Origin: Planctomycetota bacterium
GTDB taxonomy: Bacteria; Planctomycetota; J058
Length of the DNA: 64,000 nucleotides
NCBI GenBank assembly: GCA_019636275.1
Contig: JAHBXY010000017.1
Span: 1 to 64,000 of the forward strand
Reading direction: 5' to 3'
Positions 34,544-44,385 of this stretch are shown here, piece after piece. The notes beneath the pieces were generated by a model, which was not told the origin of the DNA, did not search any database, and saw only the letters and a list, made by a program, of their open reading frames with translations. The position numbers and the translations under genes are program-made. The number at the start of each line of letters is the position of its first letter. Positions within the stretch are counted from its first letter, which is position 1.

Positions 34544-35811
34544 TCGTCCTCCGTGACCCTGTAGACCACCCCCGCCGCGCCGTCGCCGGCCTGGTAGCTG
34601 CCCGAGCACACGTAGAGCCGGCCGCGCGCGTCGAAGGCGACGTTGCCGCAACGCGCGGCCGGGTCGCCCGTGAGCGCCCGCAGGTCGACCCAGGGCGCCT
34701 GGCCCGCCGCGTCGAACGGGCGGGCCGGGTCGGGGCGCAGGCGCCAGAGGCGTCCCGTGCGCGCCGTGGCCACGACGAGGTCGCCGTCGGGGGCCAGCGC
34801 CAGGTCCATGAGGTCGTCGCTCTGCCGCCGCACCGGGTCCCAGGGCGCGAAGCGCGCGATGAGCTCGCCCACGACCGGCCGCACCAGGTCGCCGCGCGCG
34901 TCGAGCGGCAGGCGGACGACCTGCGACGTGGTGCGGAAGCCCACGTAGAGCCAGCCGTCGCCCGCGGCCAGGGCGCTGTGGCCCTCGACGCGCAGGCGCC
35001 CGCCGCCGCGCAGGGCCACCTCGTCGCCCAGGACGACGCGCGAGGGCGGCGGCGGGGCGTCGGGGTCGCGCCGCAGGGCCTCGAGGTCGTACTGCGCCAG
35101 GACCGAGTTGTCCTTGGCGACGGCGTAGAGGAACTCGCCCGCCACGGCGCAGCCGTCGGGCCCGTTCAGCCAGCCGTGAGGCGGCGGATGCCGGGCGGGG
35201 TCGTGGTGGGGGTAGAACACGGTCGAGACGTCGGGCCCCAGCGCCTCGGCCGGCACGACCGCCGGGTCGTGGCGCTCGACGACGGCCCAGCGGCCGGTGC
35301 GCAGGTCGTGGCGGAACAGCGCGTCGGTCGCGTTCTTGCGGAACGCGCCGTCGGCGCGGTCGACGCCGCTGAAGGCGCAGACGAACAGGTTCCGCGAGGC
35401 CGGGTCCCAGGCCAGCGTGCAGTAGGGCCGGTCCATGAGCGCGTCGGCTCCGGGCGGCGTGGCCGGGTCCCACAGGTGGAAGGGCGGCGCCGTGGGCGCG
35501 GCGAGCAGCCGGGCGTTCGTGGCCACGGCGCGGCCGGCCGGCCCGTCGGCCGGCTCGGCGACCTCGGGGTCGACGACGAACAGCGAGCCCGCGTGGTCGC
35601 GGACCCGCGGGTCGGGCCCCCCGGCGCGCCGGTGCCGCCCGCGCGCGAGCACGACGAGCCGCCCGTCGTCGAGGAACGCCAGCCCCCGGGGCCAGGGGAC
35701 GGCCGTGGTGACGCGCTCGAGGCGCAGCCGCGGCGCCGGCGGCGCCTCCTGCGCGCCGGCCGGGGCGGCCAGGGCCAGGAGGACGAGGAGCGTCGCGGCG
35801 CGGCGGGGCAT
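34540..35811 (-). CDS. Exported beta-propeller protein
   Basis: 423 residues from ATG 35811 (signal peptide MPRRAATLLVLLALAAPAGA-Q); an ORF start 189 bases further upstream would give an unrelated N terminus. The mature protein is a six- or seven-bladed propeller: WPRGLAFLDDGRLVVLARGR, CTLAWDPASRNLFVCAFSG, AVAGEFLYAVAKDNSVLAQ, LMDLALAPDGDLVVATARTG and GNVAFDARGRLYVCSGSYQ. The recurring -L--GDGRLVV- and -FD--GRLYV- blades resemble SMP30/NHL and PQQ-glucose-dehydrogenase-like families. Coupled to the aldehyde dehydrogenase, it may handle a periplasmic sugar or aldehyde, but catalytic residues are not evident. Confidence 0.72.
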   Translation of the reverse strand: MPRRAATLLVLLALAAPAGAQEAPPAPRLRLERVTTAVPWPRGLAFLDDGRLVVLARGRHRRAGGPDPRVRDHAGSLFVVDPEVAEPADGPAGRAVATNARLLAAPTAPPFHLWDPATPPGADALMDRPYCTLAWDPASRNLFVCAFSGVDRADGAFRKNATDALFRHDLRTGRWAVVERHDPAVVPAEALGPDVSTVFYPHHDPARHPPPHGWLNGPDGCAVAGEFLYAVAKDNSVLAQYDLEALRRDPDAPPPPSRVVLGDEVALRGGGRLRVEGHSALAAGDGWLYVGFRTTSQVVRLPLDARGDLVRPVVGELIARFAPWDPVRRQSDDLMDLALAPDGDLVVATARTGRLWRLRPDPARPFDAAGQAPWVDLRALTGDPAARCGNVAFDARGRLYVCSGSYQAGDGAAGVVYRVTEDE

Positions 35812-36149
35812 CGAGGTCGAGGTTACCAGAGGCCGGGTCTTCACATGGATGCGACGCAGGAGGTCGCCGAGGGGGCGCAGCGTCGCAGGCTGGCCTGAGT
35901 CAGGACCAGACCGTGTGAGGAACCGGGAACGGGAACCTGCGAACGAACACCTCGGTACACCCTGGTCTTCATGCCCAGTTCCCGTTCCTGACACCCGCAT
36001 CCCATCGGCCCAGGAGACGTGATCGGCACGCTTCGCGAACCGAAGACGGGAAGCCGGAGTGCGGGCCGTCGCGCGGGCGTCGTCGCCGCACGCCCTCTGC
36101 TCCCTCTGCTCCTCTCTTGTGAATCCCTGTCTCCGCAGCCGCGCGCCCT
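35812..36149. other. 338-bp intergenic region with repeats
   Basis: No gene is seen. G+C content is clearly lower than in its neighbours. It holds an 11-bp inverted repeat (GGAACGGGAAC near 35925-35937 and GTTCCCGTTCC near 35979-35989), and at 36090-36126 a 37-nt sequence (ACGCCCTCTGCTCCCTCTGC...) that recurs at 63826-63862 with three mismatches. It separates two minus-strand genes. Confidence 0.6.
36090..36126 (+). repeat. 37-nt pyrimidine-rich dispersed repeat, copy 1
   Basis: ACGCCCTCTGCTCCCTCTGC followed by TCCTCTCTTGTGAATCC; 34 of 37 bases match the copy at 63826-63862. Both copies are intergenic and upstream of different genes. Confidence 0.75.
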
Positions 36150-37829
36150 TCAGGACCAGGTCGCGCGGTTCAGCAGCTTGTACAGCCCCTTCACCACGCC
36201 CGACTCCTTCGTCGCCGCCGGCGGCGCCTGTGCGTGGCGCACCGCCGCCTCGGCCAGCCCGCCGCGGAGCGCGCCGAGGATGTCGGCGCAGGTGGGCCGG
36301 TGGTCGCGCTCCTTGGCGAGCATGCGGGCCACGAGGCGCTCGAGGTCGGGGCTCCAGGCGACGTCCTTGCGCGCCTGGCCGAGGGTCAGCGGCACGCCCA
36401 GGAGGTGCTCACGCAGGTACTCGTAGGGCGAGTCGGCGACGAGCGGCAGGCGGCCGGTGAGCGCCTCGAACAGGAGCACGCCGAGCGAGTAGACGTCGGT
36501 GCGGCCGTCGATCGGGTCGTCGGTGATCGTCTCGGGCGCCACGTAGGCGGGCGAGCCCGAGATCACGCCCGCGCGCGTGCGGAACAGCCGCTCGGCCGCC
36601 GGTCGGCCGTGGTCGATGCGCCGGGCGATCCCCAGGTCGAGGAGCTTCACGGCCCGCTCGGGGCCGGCGATCACGAACACGTTCTCGGGCTTCACGTCGC
36701 GGTGCACGACGCCGGCGGCGTGGACGGCGCCGAGCGCCTCGAGGAGGCGCTCGAGCAGGCGCAGCCCCGCGTCGAGCGGCAGCGGCCCGCCCTCGCGCAG
36801 GTGCGCGCGCAGCGGGCGGCCGGGGAAGGCCTGCAGGACGACGAAGTCGAGCCCGTCGGCGGTGCGGCCCTCGTCGATCAGGGCCACGACGTCGGGGTGG
36901 TCGACGAGGCGCATGACCGCCAGCTCGCGCTGGAAGCGGGCCTGGTCGTCGGGGCCGGCGCGGCCGGTGTGGAGGACCTTCACGGCGACCAGGGCCCCGG
37001 CCGACTCGGGGTCCCGCGCCAGGTAGACGGCGCCCATGCCGCCCTGGCCCAGGCACTCGACGACCTCGTACGGGCCGATCTCGCGCCGCCCACGCAGGTC
37101 ACCCGCGGCCGGGTCCGGCGCGGACTGCAGGAAGCGCGCCGTATCGGCCCGGGCCAGGCGGTCGAGGTCGAGCCCCCCGGGCGCCGGCTCGGCCTGGGCG
37201 AGGAGGGCTTCGGGCGGGGCGAAGTCGACGTCGCCGCCGGTCGCCGGGACCGGGTCGGCCAGCCCGCGCAGGCGCTCGACCTCGGCCCGGACGAGCCGGG
37301 CCGTCTCGGGCGAGCGGAAGATCGTCGACGCCGTGAACGCGGCCGCCGTGACCTTCGGGGCGCGCACGAGCGGCCGGGCGACGCCCTCGAAGTCGTCGCG
37401 CGCGTAGCGGGCGACGACCTTGGCGTCCTCGGCGGCCATCGCCTGGCGCGCCCGCTGCACGAGCGCGCGGTCCTCCTCGGCCGTCAGGCGGCCCGCCTCG
37501 ACCAGCAGGGCGCCCAGGCGCGAGCGGTAGACGTCGGCCTCGATCCGGGCCAGGAGGTCGTGCGCCTCGGCCCGGGGGACGCCGTGGCGCTTCTCGAGCA
37601 GCGTCAGGTAGACCGCCTCGGCGCGGACCATCTCGTAGAGCCCGACGTAGCGGCGGATCCGGGTCACCTTGGCCTGGTCGAGGCCCTCGGCCTGGAGCCG
37701 GGCCACCAGGTCCTCCTGCGCCGACGCGTCCGCCGCGGCGGCGCGCATGACCGCCCGCGCCCGCTCCGCGGTCACGTCGCCGAGCTGGACGAGGAGCTTG
37801 CCCGCGATGACGTCGGCGGCGGTGAGCAT
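36150..37829 (-). CDS. Hanks-type Ser/Thr kinase, same N-terminal module as the kinase at 2787
   Basis: 559 residues from ATG 37829; upstream in-frame sequence lacks similarity. Residues 1-152 are the helical module shared with the kinase at 2787: a first half (ADVIAGKLLVQLGDVTAERA, EAVYLTLLEKRHGVPRAEAH) and a second (LGALLVEAGRLTAEEDRALV) ending AEDAKVVARYARDDFEGV. The kinase domain (252-522) has GQGGMGAVYL, VAVKV lysine K284, HRDVKPEN (H376, D378) and SGSPAYVAPE. The Mg-binding motif is DLG (D398) instead of DFG, a natural variant seen in other active kinases. No membrane segment. It ends in a basic amphipathic tail (VVKGLYKLLNRATWS), as does the other kinase. Divergent from the YfhO-like gene. 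Confidence 0.9.
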   Translation of the reverse strand: MLTAADVIAGKLLVQLGDVTAERARAVMRAAAADASAQEDLVARLQAEGLDQAKVTRIRRYVGLYEMVRAEAVYLTLLEKRHGVPRAEAHDLLARIEADVYRSRLGALLVEAGRLTAEEDRALVQRARQAMAAEDAKVVARYARDDFEGVARPLVRAPKVTAAAFTASTIFRSPETARLVRAEVERLRGLADPVPATGGDVDFAPPEALLAQAEPAPGGLDLDRLARADTARFLQSAPDPAAGDLRGRREIGPYEVVECLGQGGMGAVYLARDPESAGALVAVKVLHTGRAGPDDQARFQRELAVMRLVDHPDVVALIDEGRTADGLDFVVLQAFPGRPLRAHLREGGPLPLDAGLRLLERLLEALGAVHAAGVVHRDVKPENVFVIAGPERAVKLLDLGIARRIDHGRPAAERLFRTRAGVISGSPAYVAPETITDDPIDGRTDVYSLGVLLFEALTGRLPLVADSPYEYLREHLLGVPLTLGQARKDVAWSPDLERLVARMLAKERDHRPTCADILGALRGGLAEAAVRHAQAPPAATKESGVVKGLYKLLNRATWS

Positions 37830-37911
37830 GCGGGGAGGATGCGCCGGGGCCGGCCCTGGACGCAAGAGGCCGGGTCGCGGCGCATCGGCGTCTCCGCGGT
37901 AGGATCCGGCC

Positions 37912-40143
37912 GTGATCCGGGCGACCCACGCCGACCGGCGACTCGTGTGGCTCGGCGTGCCCCTGGCGCTCCTGCTCCTGGGGCCCGCCCTCCACGGCGA
38001 CCGCACGCTCGTCGGCGCCGACCTGTTCACCTTCGACCTGCCGCGCCTCGAGGCGCTCTCGCGCGCCTGGCGCGCCGGCCACGTCCCCGGCTGGAGCCCG
38101 CACGTCGGCCACGGGCAGCCGTTCCTGGCCGACCCGTGCTTCGCGGCCCACTACCCCGGCCACGCCCTGCTGCTCCTGCTCCCGCCCGTCCAGGCGCTGA
38201 CCTGGCTCCTCCTGCTGCACCTGGCGCTCGCCCACGCGGGCGCCTACCGCCTCGCCCGCGCGCTGGGCCTGGGCCCGGCTGCGGCCGCCCTGGCCGGCGT
38301 CGTCTACGCCGGCGGCGGGGTGGCGCAGTCGCACGTCCACTCGCCCTGCTTCCTCCTGGGGATGGCCTGGCTCCCCTGGGGGGTCCTCGGCGCCTGGTGG
38401 GCGCTCGAGCCCGGCGCGCCGCGCCGGCGCCTCGTCGTGGCGGCGGCCCCGTTCGCGCTCATCTACCTGGGCGGCGCGCCCGAGTTCGGCGCGCTGGCGG
38501 GCGCCCTGGCCTGGGCGGTCGCCGTCGGTCGGGGCCGCGGCCTCGCGCGCGCGACGGCGGGCCTGCTCGTCGTCGCCGCCCTGGCCGTGGCCCTCGCCGC
38601 CAGCACCCTCGTGCCCTTCCTCGCCGTCGCCGGGGAGACCGACCGCGCCGCCGGGCTCGCCTACGCCGCGGCCGCCCGCTGGTCGCTCCACCCGCTCGAG
38701 CTGCCGGGTCTCCTCGTCGCGCAGCCGTTCGCCGGCGGCGGGCTGCCGGCCGCGACGATCGGCCACGTCGGGCGCGCGTGGTATCCGAGCATCTACGTGG
38801 GCGCGGCGCCGGCGGCCCTGCTGGCGCTCGGCGCGCTCGCCGCGCGGCGCGACGCGCGCGCGCGGCTCGTCCTGCTGGCGGCGGCCCCGTTCCTCCTCTA
38901 CGCGCTCGGCGAGCACGGCCCGCTGCACCCGCTCCTCTTCGAGCACGCGCCGGCGGTGCGCTCGTTCCGCTACCCGGCCAAGGCGTTCGTGCCGGTGGCG
39001 CTGTGCGCGGCGCTCCTGGTCGGGGTCGGCCTCGAGCGGGCGCGCGCGCGGCCCGCCGCCCTGGCCGTCGCCCTCGCCGCCGCCGCCGTCCTCTCGCTCG
39101 CCGCCGGCGCGGCCGCCTGGCGCGAGGCCCCGGCGCTGACGTGGCGGGCCGCGACGACCGCCGCGTTCGCCGGGGTCGCGCTCGTCCTCTGGCGCGTCCG
39201 GCCGCAGACGGCCGCCCGGGGCGGGCTCGTCCTCCTGGCGCTGCTCGACCTCGGCGTCGCCTCGCGCGGCGTGATCGAGGTCGCGCCGGCCGCGGTCTAC
39301 GCCGCGCCGCCGGCGCTCCTCGGCCACGTCGCCGCCGAGCAGGCCGACGGGGCGCCGCGGCGGGTGGCCACGCTCGAGAGCGCGTTCGCCGCGCGCGGCG
39401 TCGTCGGCCCCGGGCTCGGGCCGGAGGCGGCCGCGCAGCGAGGCTGGCGCGAGGCGCTCCTGCCCAACACCGGGATGAGCGTCGGCGTGCGCACGGCGAG
39501 CGGCTTCAGCTCGTTCACGCCCGGGCGCCTGGCCGCCCTGCGCGCGGCCGCCCGCGACGTCGACATGCCCCGCTACCTGCGCCTCCTCGGGGCGGGCCTC
39601 GTCGTGCACGCCGCCGACGACCCGACCGTGGCCGGCGACGCGGCGCCGATCGGCGCCGTCGGCCCGTGGGTCCTGTCGCGCCTCGCGGGGGCGCCGCCCT
39701 GGGCCGTCGTCCACGGCGCCGCGCGCGCGGCCGACGGGCCGGCGGACGCCGCGGCGCAGGTCGCCGACCCGGGGTTCGACCCGGCGCGCGCGTGCGTGGT
39801 CGAGGGGGCGCCGTCACTCCCGGCGAACGACGGGCCGGTGGGGGTCGCGCGCGCGCTGCGCCTCGAGGACGACCTCGTCGCCCTGGCGGTCGACGCACGC
39901 GCCGACGGCCTGCTCGTCGTGCGCGAGGGCTGGGGGCGCGGGTGGCGGGCCGAGGTCGACGGGCGCCCGGCGCCCGCGCTCCCGGCCGACGCGCTCTTCC
40001 GCGCCGTCCCGGTGCCGGCGGGCCGCCACGAGGTCACGCTGCGCTACGAGGCGCCGCTGCGCGCCCATGGCGCCGCGGTCGGCCTGGTCGCCTGGGCGGC
40101 GCTGCTCGCGGCGGCGCTCGCCGGGCGGCGGCGCGCGGCCTGA
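37912..40143 (+). CDS. YfhO-family polytopic membrane protein
   Basis: 743 residues with about 10-12 membrane segments in the N-terminal two thirds and an extracytoplasmic C-terminal domain. The pattern VGADLFTFDLPRLEALSRAW then PGWSPHVGHGQPFLADPCFA is typical of YfhO/DUF6311-like proteins, in which a D-G-P-F motif after the first helix belongs to a GT-C glycosyltransferase-like fold. Also visible: HVHSPCFLLGMAWLPWGVLG and AVRSFRYPAKAFVPVALCAA. YfhO in Firmicutes glycosylates lipoteichoic acid; here the substrate is unknown. GTG at 37912 is 82 bp from the divergent kinase start, so the two share a regulatory region. Confidence 0.85.
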   Translation: MIRATHADRRLVWLGVPLALLLLGPALHGDRTLVGADLFTFDLPRLEALSRAWRAGHVPGWSPHVGHGQPFLADPCFAAHYPGHALLLLLPPVQALTWLLLLHLALAHAGAYRLARALGLGPAAAALAGVVYAGGGVAQSHVHSPCFLLGMAWLPWGVLGAWWALEPGAPRRRLVVAAAPFALIYLGGAPEFGALAGALAWAVAVGRGRGLARATAGLLVVAALAVALAASTLVPFLAVAGETDRAAGLAYAAAARWSLHPLELPGLLVAQPFAGGGLPAATIGHVGRAWYPSIYVGAAPAALLALGALAARRDARARLVLLAAAPFLLYALGEHGPLHPLLFEHAPAVRSFRYPAKAFVPVALCAALLVGVGLERARARPAALAVALAAAAVLSLAAGAAAWREAPALTWRAATTAAFAGVALVLWRVRPQTAARGGLVLLALLDLGVASRGVIEVAPAAVYAAPPALLGHVAAEQADGAPRRVATLESAFAARGVVGPGLGPEAAAQRGWREALLPNTGMSVGVRTASGFSSFTPGRLAALRAAARDVDMPRYLRLLGAGLVVHAADDPTVAGDAAPIGAVGPWVLSRLAGAPPWAVVHGAARAADGPADAAAQVADPGFDPARACVVEGAPSLPANDGPVGVARALRLEDDLVALAVDARADGLLVVREGWGRGWRAEVDGRPAPALPADALFRAVPVPAGRHEVTLRYEAPLRAHGAAVGLVAWAALLAAALAGRRRAA

Positions 40144-40150
40144 GCGCGGG

Positions 40151-41200
40151 TCAGCGGCCGGGCGCCCCGTGGCGCACGATGGCCTCGGCCATGCGCTCGA
40201 TCGAGACCTGCGCGGCGGCCAGCCCGGCCTCGACCACGCGGCGAGGCATGCCGTAGACCACGCACGAGGCCTCCGCCTCGGCCAGGACCTCGCCCCCGGC
40301 GGCGCGGATCGCGCGCGCGCCGATGAGGCCGTCGTCGCCCATCCCGGTGAGCACGACGCCGAGGACGTCGCCGCCGTAGGCCAGGGCCGCGCTCTGGAAC
40401 AGCGCGTCGACCGACGGCCGGTAGAACGACTCGCGCGGCTGCGCGTCGAGCCGCGCCACGGGGCCGTCGGGGCCGCGCTCGAGCGTGAGGTGCCGCCCGC
40501 CCGGCGCCAGGGCCGCCATGCCGGGCCGGAGGACCAGGCCGTCGCGGGCCTCGCGGACGGTCAGGGCCGACCCCTCGTCGAGGCGCGCCGCCAGCGAGTC
40601 GGTGTAGCCGGCGGGGATGTGCAGGGCGATCGCCACGGGCGCGGGCAGGCCGCCGGGCAGCGCGGCCAGGAGGCGCGTGATCGCCTGCGGGCCGCCCGTG
40701 GAGGTGCCGACGACCACGACCCGGCGCGTCCAGGGCGCGTCCGGTCCCGGCGCCGGGGTCGCCGGCCGCGCGACCTCGTCGGGGCGCGGCCAGGGGCGCT
40801 GGCGGGCGGCCGCGGCGGCGAGCACCTTGGCCACGAGCTCGCGCGAGACCTCGCGGAGCTGGCTCGAGGCCAGGGCCGTCGGCTTGCGCACGAGCTCGAC
40901 GGCGCCGAGCTGGAAGGCCTCGACGGCCAGCGCGCTCTCGGCGTCGGAGATGCTCACGACGACCACGCGCGGCGCGCCGTCGTCGCGCGGCAGGGCGCGC
41001 AGGACGCCCAGGCCGTCGAGCTCCGGCATGACGAGGTCGAGCGTCACCACGTCGGGGCGCAGGAGCTCGATCTTCTCCAGCGCCTCGAGCCCGTCGCGCG
41101 CCGTGCCCACGACCTCGATCCCGGGCGCGGCGGCGAGCACCTCGCGCAGCACCTTGCGGGTGAAGGCCGAGTCGTCGACGACCAGCACGCGGGCGGTCAT
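40151..41200 (-). CDS. cheB: Chemotaxis response regulator protein-glutamate methylesterase CheB
   Basis: 349 residues. Receiver domain 1-120 with phosphoacceptor D55 (VVTLDLVMPELDG) and KPT. Linker, then the methylesterase domain (~160-345): VVVVGTSTGGPQAITRLLAA (nucleophile Ser), IALHIPAGYTDSLAARLDEG (catalytic His) and VVLTGMGDDGLIGARAIRAA (Asp). CheB demethylates and deamidates receptors. ATG at 41200 overlaps the cheR stop (ATGA), so the adaptation pair is coupled. It is the last gene of a seven-gene chemosensory operon read on the minus strand; YfhO-like and cheB genes are tail to tail. Confidence 0.95.
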   Translation of the reverse strand: MTARVLVVDDSAFTRKVLREVLAAAPGIEVVGTARDGLEALEKIELLRPDVVTLDLVMPELDGLGVLRALPRDDGAPRVVVVSISDAESALAVEAFQLGAVELVRKPTALASSQLREVSRELVAKVLAAAAARQRPWPRPDEVARPATPAPGPDAPWTRRVVVVGTSTGGPQAITRLLAALPGGLPAPVAIALHIPAGYTDSLAARLDEGSALTVREARDGLVLRPGMAALAPGGRHLTLERGPDGPVARLDAQPRESFYRPSVDALFQSAALAYGGDVLGVVLTGMGDDGLIGARAIRAAGGEVLAEAEASCVVYGMPRRVVEAGLAAAQVSIERMAEAIVRHGAPGR

Positions 41201-42027
41201 GGGCGCGCCCGCCGGTAGTGGAACACGCCGCCGCGCTCGACGCACTCGAGCGGCAGCCGCAGGCGCACGAGCGACTCGGACACGCCGACGAACAGCGCGC
41301 CCCCGGGGGCGAGCTGCTCGACGATGCCCTGCACGACGCGCCGGGCGGCGTCGTCGGCGAAGTAGATGAGCACGTTGCGGCACAGGACCGCGTCGAAGGC
41401 CCCGAGCGCGCGCCGGGCCGCGTCGTCGAGCAGGTTCACGCGCCGCCAGCGCACGCGTTCGATCAGCTCGCGCCGGACGACCAGCCCGTCGGGCCTGCGC
41501 TCGACCCACCGGTCGACCCATGGCTCGAGCGGCGGCGGCGGCGGCGCGCGCAGGGCGCGCGGGCCGTAGCGGCCCTCCTGCGCCCGGGCGAGGGCGCGGC
41601 CGCTCACGTCGGAGGCGACCAGCTCGACCCGGTCGAGCACACCGCGCGCGTCGAGGAGCATGGCGAGCGACAGCGGCTCCTCGCCCGTGGCGCACGCGGC
41701 CGACCAGGCGCGCGCCGAGCCCGCCGCCCGCGCGCGCTCGGCGAGGAGGTCGGCCGCGACCTCGAGCTGGTCGAGCTCGCGCAGCAGGTAGGTCTCGTGG
41801 ATGACGAGCGCCTCGACGAGGTGCTGCATCTCGGCGCCGTCGGGGTCGTCGTAGCGCAGGACGTAGTAGTAGTCGAGGAGCGTGTCGAGGCCGCGCTCGA
41901 CGGCCCGCGTCGAGACCCGCTCCGCGAACAGGTCGCGCCGGTCGAGCCCGTGATGCAGCCCGGTGCGCTCCTCGACCAGCCCGGCGAGGAGCGAGAACAC
42001 CTGCGGTGAGAGCGGGAGCGGGTCCAC
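41197..42027 (-). CDS. cheR: Chemotaxis protein methyltransferase CheR
   Basis: 276 residues. Uses S-adenosylmethionine to methylate receptor glutamates. The N-terminal helical CheR_N domain (residues ~1-75) is followed by HETYLLRELDQLEVAADLLA and the SAM-binding WSAACATGEEPLSLAMLLDA (the A-C-TGEE-YS-AM signature). RRVNLLDDAARRAL and DAVLCRNVLIYFADDAARRV complete it, with the VGVSESLVRL catalytic-end motif. No TPR tail. GTG start at 42027, three bases from the stop of the HEAT-repeat gene. Confidence 0.95.
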   Translation of the reverse strand: MDPLPLSPQVFSLLAGLVEERTGLHHGLDRRDLFAERVSTRAVERGLDTLLDYYYVLRYDDPDGAEMQHLVEALVIHETYLLRELDQLEVAADLLAERARAAGSARAWSAACATGEEPLSLAMLLDARGVLDRVELVASDVSGRALARAQEGRYGPRALRAPPPPPLEPWVDRWVERRPDGLVVRRELIERVRWRRVNLLDDAARRALGAFDAVLCRNVLIYFADDAARRVVQGIVEQLAPGGALFVGVSESLVRLRLPLECVERGGVFHYRRARP

Positions 42028-42030
42028 GGC

Positions 42031-44385
42031 TCACCGCGCCAGGAGGAGCTGGCAGACCCGGCGCACCTCCGGGTCCGGGTCGCCCTGCGCGAGGCCCTCG
42101 AGCGCCTGGCGGGCGGCGTCGGGGTCCACGGCGGAGAGCGTGGTGGCCGCCGCCTTGCGCGCGGCGGGGTTGGCGCTGCCCAGCGCCTGGCGCAGGCCCG
42201 CCAGGCCGGCCGGCTTCCCGAGGCGCGCCAGCGCCGAGGCGACCCAGGGCGCGAGCTCGTCGGTGGCCGCGTCGAGGGTGGCTACGAGGGCCGGCGCGCG
42301 CTCGTCGCCGGCCGCGGCCAGGGCGGCGAGCGCCTGCGGCCGCAGGGCCGGGTCGCCGAGGAAGCCGGCCAGCGCGCGCGTGGCCTCCGGGCCGGGCGCC
42401 GCGGCCAGGAAACCGATCGCCGCCGTGCGCACCCCCTCGTCGGGGTCGGCCGCGGCGCGGGTCAGGACGGCGAGCGCCTCGCCGCCGCCGAGCTCGGCCA
42501 GGGCGGCGAGCGCGACCAGCCGCGTGGCGGCGTCCTGCGCCGAGGCCGCGGCGAGGAGCAGCGGCAGCGCCTCGGGGCGCCGCTGGAGGCCGAGGCCGAT
42601 GAGGGCCGCGCGCCGCATGTCGGGGTCGGGGTCCGAGGCGGCTTCGCGCAGGGGCTCGGCGGCCAGCGGGCTCTGCAGGTGCGCCAGGGCCTCGATCGCG
42701 GCCACGCGCACCTGCCCGGCGGGGTCGCGCACGAGCGGGGCGAGCGCGGGGGCGGCGGCCTCCTCGCCCAGGCGCCCGAGCGACTGGCAGGCGAAGTAGC
42801 GCGTCCAGGGCGCCTCGTCGGTCAGGCCGCGCAGGAGGGCGGCCGTGACCCGCGGGTCGGGCGGGCTCTGGCCGAGCGCGCGCATGGCCGCCGAGCGCGC
42901 GGCCTCCTCCGGTCCGCGGGCGAGCTCGAGCAGGCGCTCGAGCGCGCGCGGGTCGTCGATGAACGGCAGCCCCTGGATCGCCGTGGCGCGCACGCGGGGG
43001 TCGGGGTCGCCGAGCGCGTCGAGGAGCGGCTGCAGGGCGCGCGGGTAGCCGAAGTAGGAGAGGATGCGCACGGCGGCGCGGCGCACGCCCGGCGCGCTCG
43101 CGCGCGCCGCGTCGAGCGCCAGGCGCTCCGTGTCGCCCGAGCCGAGCGACTGGATCGCCCCCGTCGCCGCCTGCACGACGCGCGCGTCGGGGTCGGCGAG
43201 GAGCCCGAACAGCGCCGGCACGGCGCGCGTGCCCCCGATGCGCGCCAGGGCGTCGCACGCCAGCGCCCGGACCTCGGGGTCGGGGTCGCGCAGGCAGGCG
43301 GTCACGTCGTCGACGCCGGTGGGGCTGGTGACCCGCGGCAGGATCGCCCGCCGGCGCGCGGCGTCGCCCTCGCGCAGGGCCTTGTAGAGCTGGAGCTCGG
43401 CCGAGCGCCGGTCGATCGCGTCGAGCGCCGCCGCCGCCGCGTCGACGAGGCCGGGGACCTCGAGCAGCGGCGTGAGCACCGGCACCGCCGCGTCGGTGCC
43501 GATCGTCCCCAGGAGCAGGCAGATCGCCGCCTGCTCCTGCGAGTCCGCCCCGCCGAGGGCCTGGGCCAGGCGCCGGATGACGACGTCCGGGCTGGCGGCG
43601 CGGCGCACGGCGTCCTCGAGCGGGGCGACGCTGCCGAAGCGCTCGCGGTAGGCGGCGTGGAGCTCGGCCAGGGCCACGGCAGCCACCCTCACGCTCGCCT
43701 CGGGCTGCGTGGAGAGGAAGCCCACCAGCGGGGCGACGGCGGCGCGCTCGGCGGTGCGGCCGAGGGCGCGGCAGGCCTCGTGGGCGTACATGGGGTCGTC
43801 GAGCAGCGCCGCCAGCGGCGCGACGGCGCGCGGGTCGCCGCTGCGGCCGAGCACGTCGATCGCCGGGAAGGTGCGGAAGAAGCGGCGCGTCTGCACGGCC
43901 GCGACGAGGGCGTCGACGGCGGCGCGCCCGCCGATGCGCCCGATGGCTTCGATCGCCGAGACGGCCACGTTGTCGTCCGGGTGCTCGATCAGGCGCTGCA
44001 GCGCGGGCAGGGCCGCCGCGGCGCGGCGGCGGCCGAGCACCTGCGCGCCGTCGGCGACGACGGCCGGGCGCGGGTCGTCGAGGAGGCGGAGCGCGCCGCG
44101 CTCGGCGTCGCCGCTCGAGGCGACGAGCGCGTCGACGGCGGCGGCGATGCGCGTCTCGTCGTCGCGCCGCACGGCCAGCAGGTCGGTGAGCGGGTCGACC
44201 GCCGGGTCGCCGAGCGCCGCGATCGCCCCCACGACCGCCCGGCGCACGGCCCAGCTCGGCTCGACGAGCTGCTCGAGCAGCGCCGGCAGGGCGCCGGCCC
44301 CCTCGGCGGCGACGCGCCGGTCGAGGGCGTCGATCCGCGCCCGCTCGGTCTCGCTCAGCCACAGCGGCGCGTCGCCCCGGGTCAC
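42031..44385 (-). CDS. HEAT-repeat scaffold protein in the chemosensory operon
   Basis: 784 residues made almost wholly of ~31-residue HEAT/PBS-lyase-type repeats: [119 protein letters not shown]. About two dozen repeats can be counted by their D-D-VR--A--ALG pattern. No catalytic motif or membrane segment. Its GTG at 44385 overlaps the mcp stop and cheR follows three bases later, so it is made together with receptor and adaptation enzymes. Known chemosensory clusters of myxobacteria and planctomycetes include HEAT proteins; the function here is likely scaffolding and is inferred. Confidence 0.85.
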   Translation of the reverse strand: MTRGDAPLWLSETERARIDALDRRVAAEGAGALPALLEQLVEPSWAVRRAVVGAIAALGDPAVDPLTDLLAVRRDDETRIAAAVDALVASSGDAERGALRLLDDPRPAVVADGAQVLGRRRAAAALPALQRLIEHPDDNVAVSAIEAIGRIGGRAAVDALVAAVQTRRFFRTFPAIDVLGRSGDPRAVAPLAALLDDPMYAHEACRALGRTAERAAVAPLVGFLSTQPEASVRVAAVALAELHAAYRERFGSVAPLEDAVRRAASPDVVIRRLAQALGGADSQEQAAICLLLGTIGTDAAVPVLTPLLEVPGLVDAAAAALDAIDRRSAELQLYKALREGDAARRRAILPRVTSPTGVDDVTACLRDPDPEVRALACDALARIGGTRAVPALFGLLADPDARVVQAATGAIQSLGSGDTERLALDAARASAPGVRRAAVRILSYFGYPRALQPLLDALGDPDPRVRATAIQGLPFIDDPRALERLLELARGPEEAARSAAMRALGQSPPDPRVTAALLRGLTDEAPWTRYFACQSLGRLGEEAAAPALAPLVRDPAGQVRVAAIEALAHLQSPLAAEPLREAASDPDPDMRRAALIGLGLQRRPEALPLLLAAASAQDAATRLVALAALAELGGGEALAVLTRAAADPDEGVRTAAIGFLAAAPGPEATRALAGFLGDPALRPQALAALAAAGDERAPALVATLDAATDELAPWVASALARLGKPAGLAGLRQALGSANPAARKAAATTLSAVDPDAARQALEGLAQGDPDPEVRRVCQLLLAR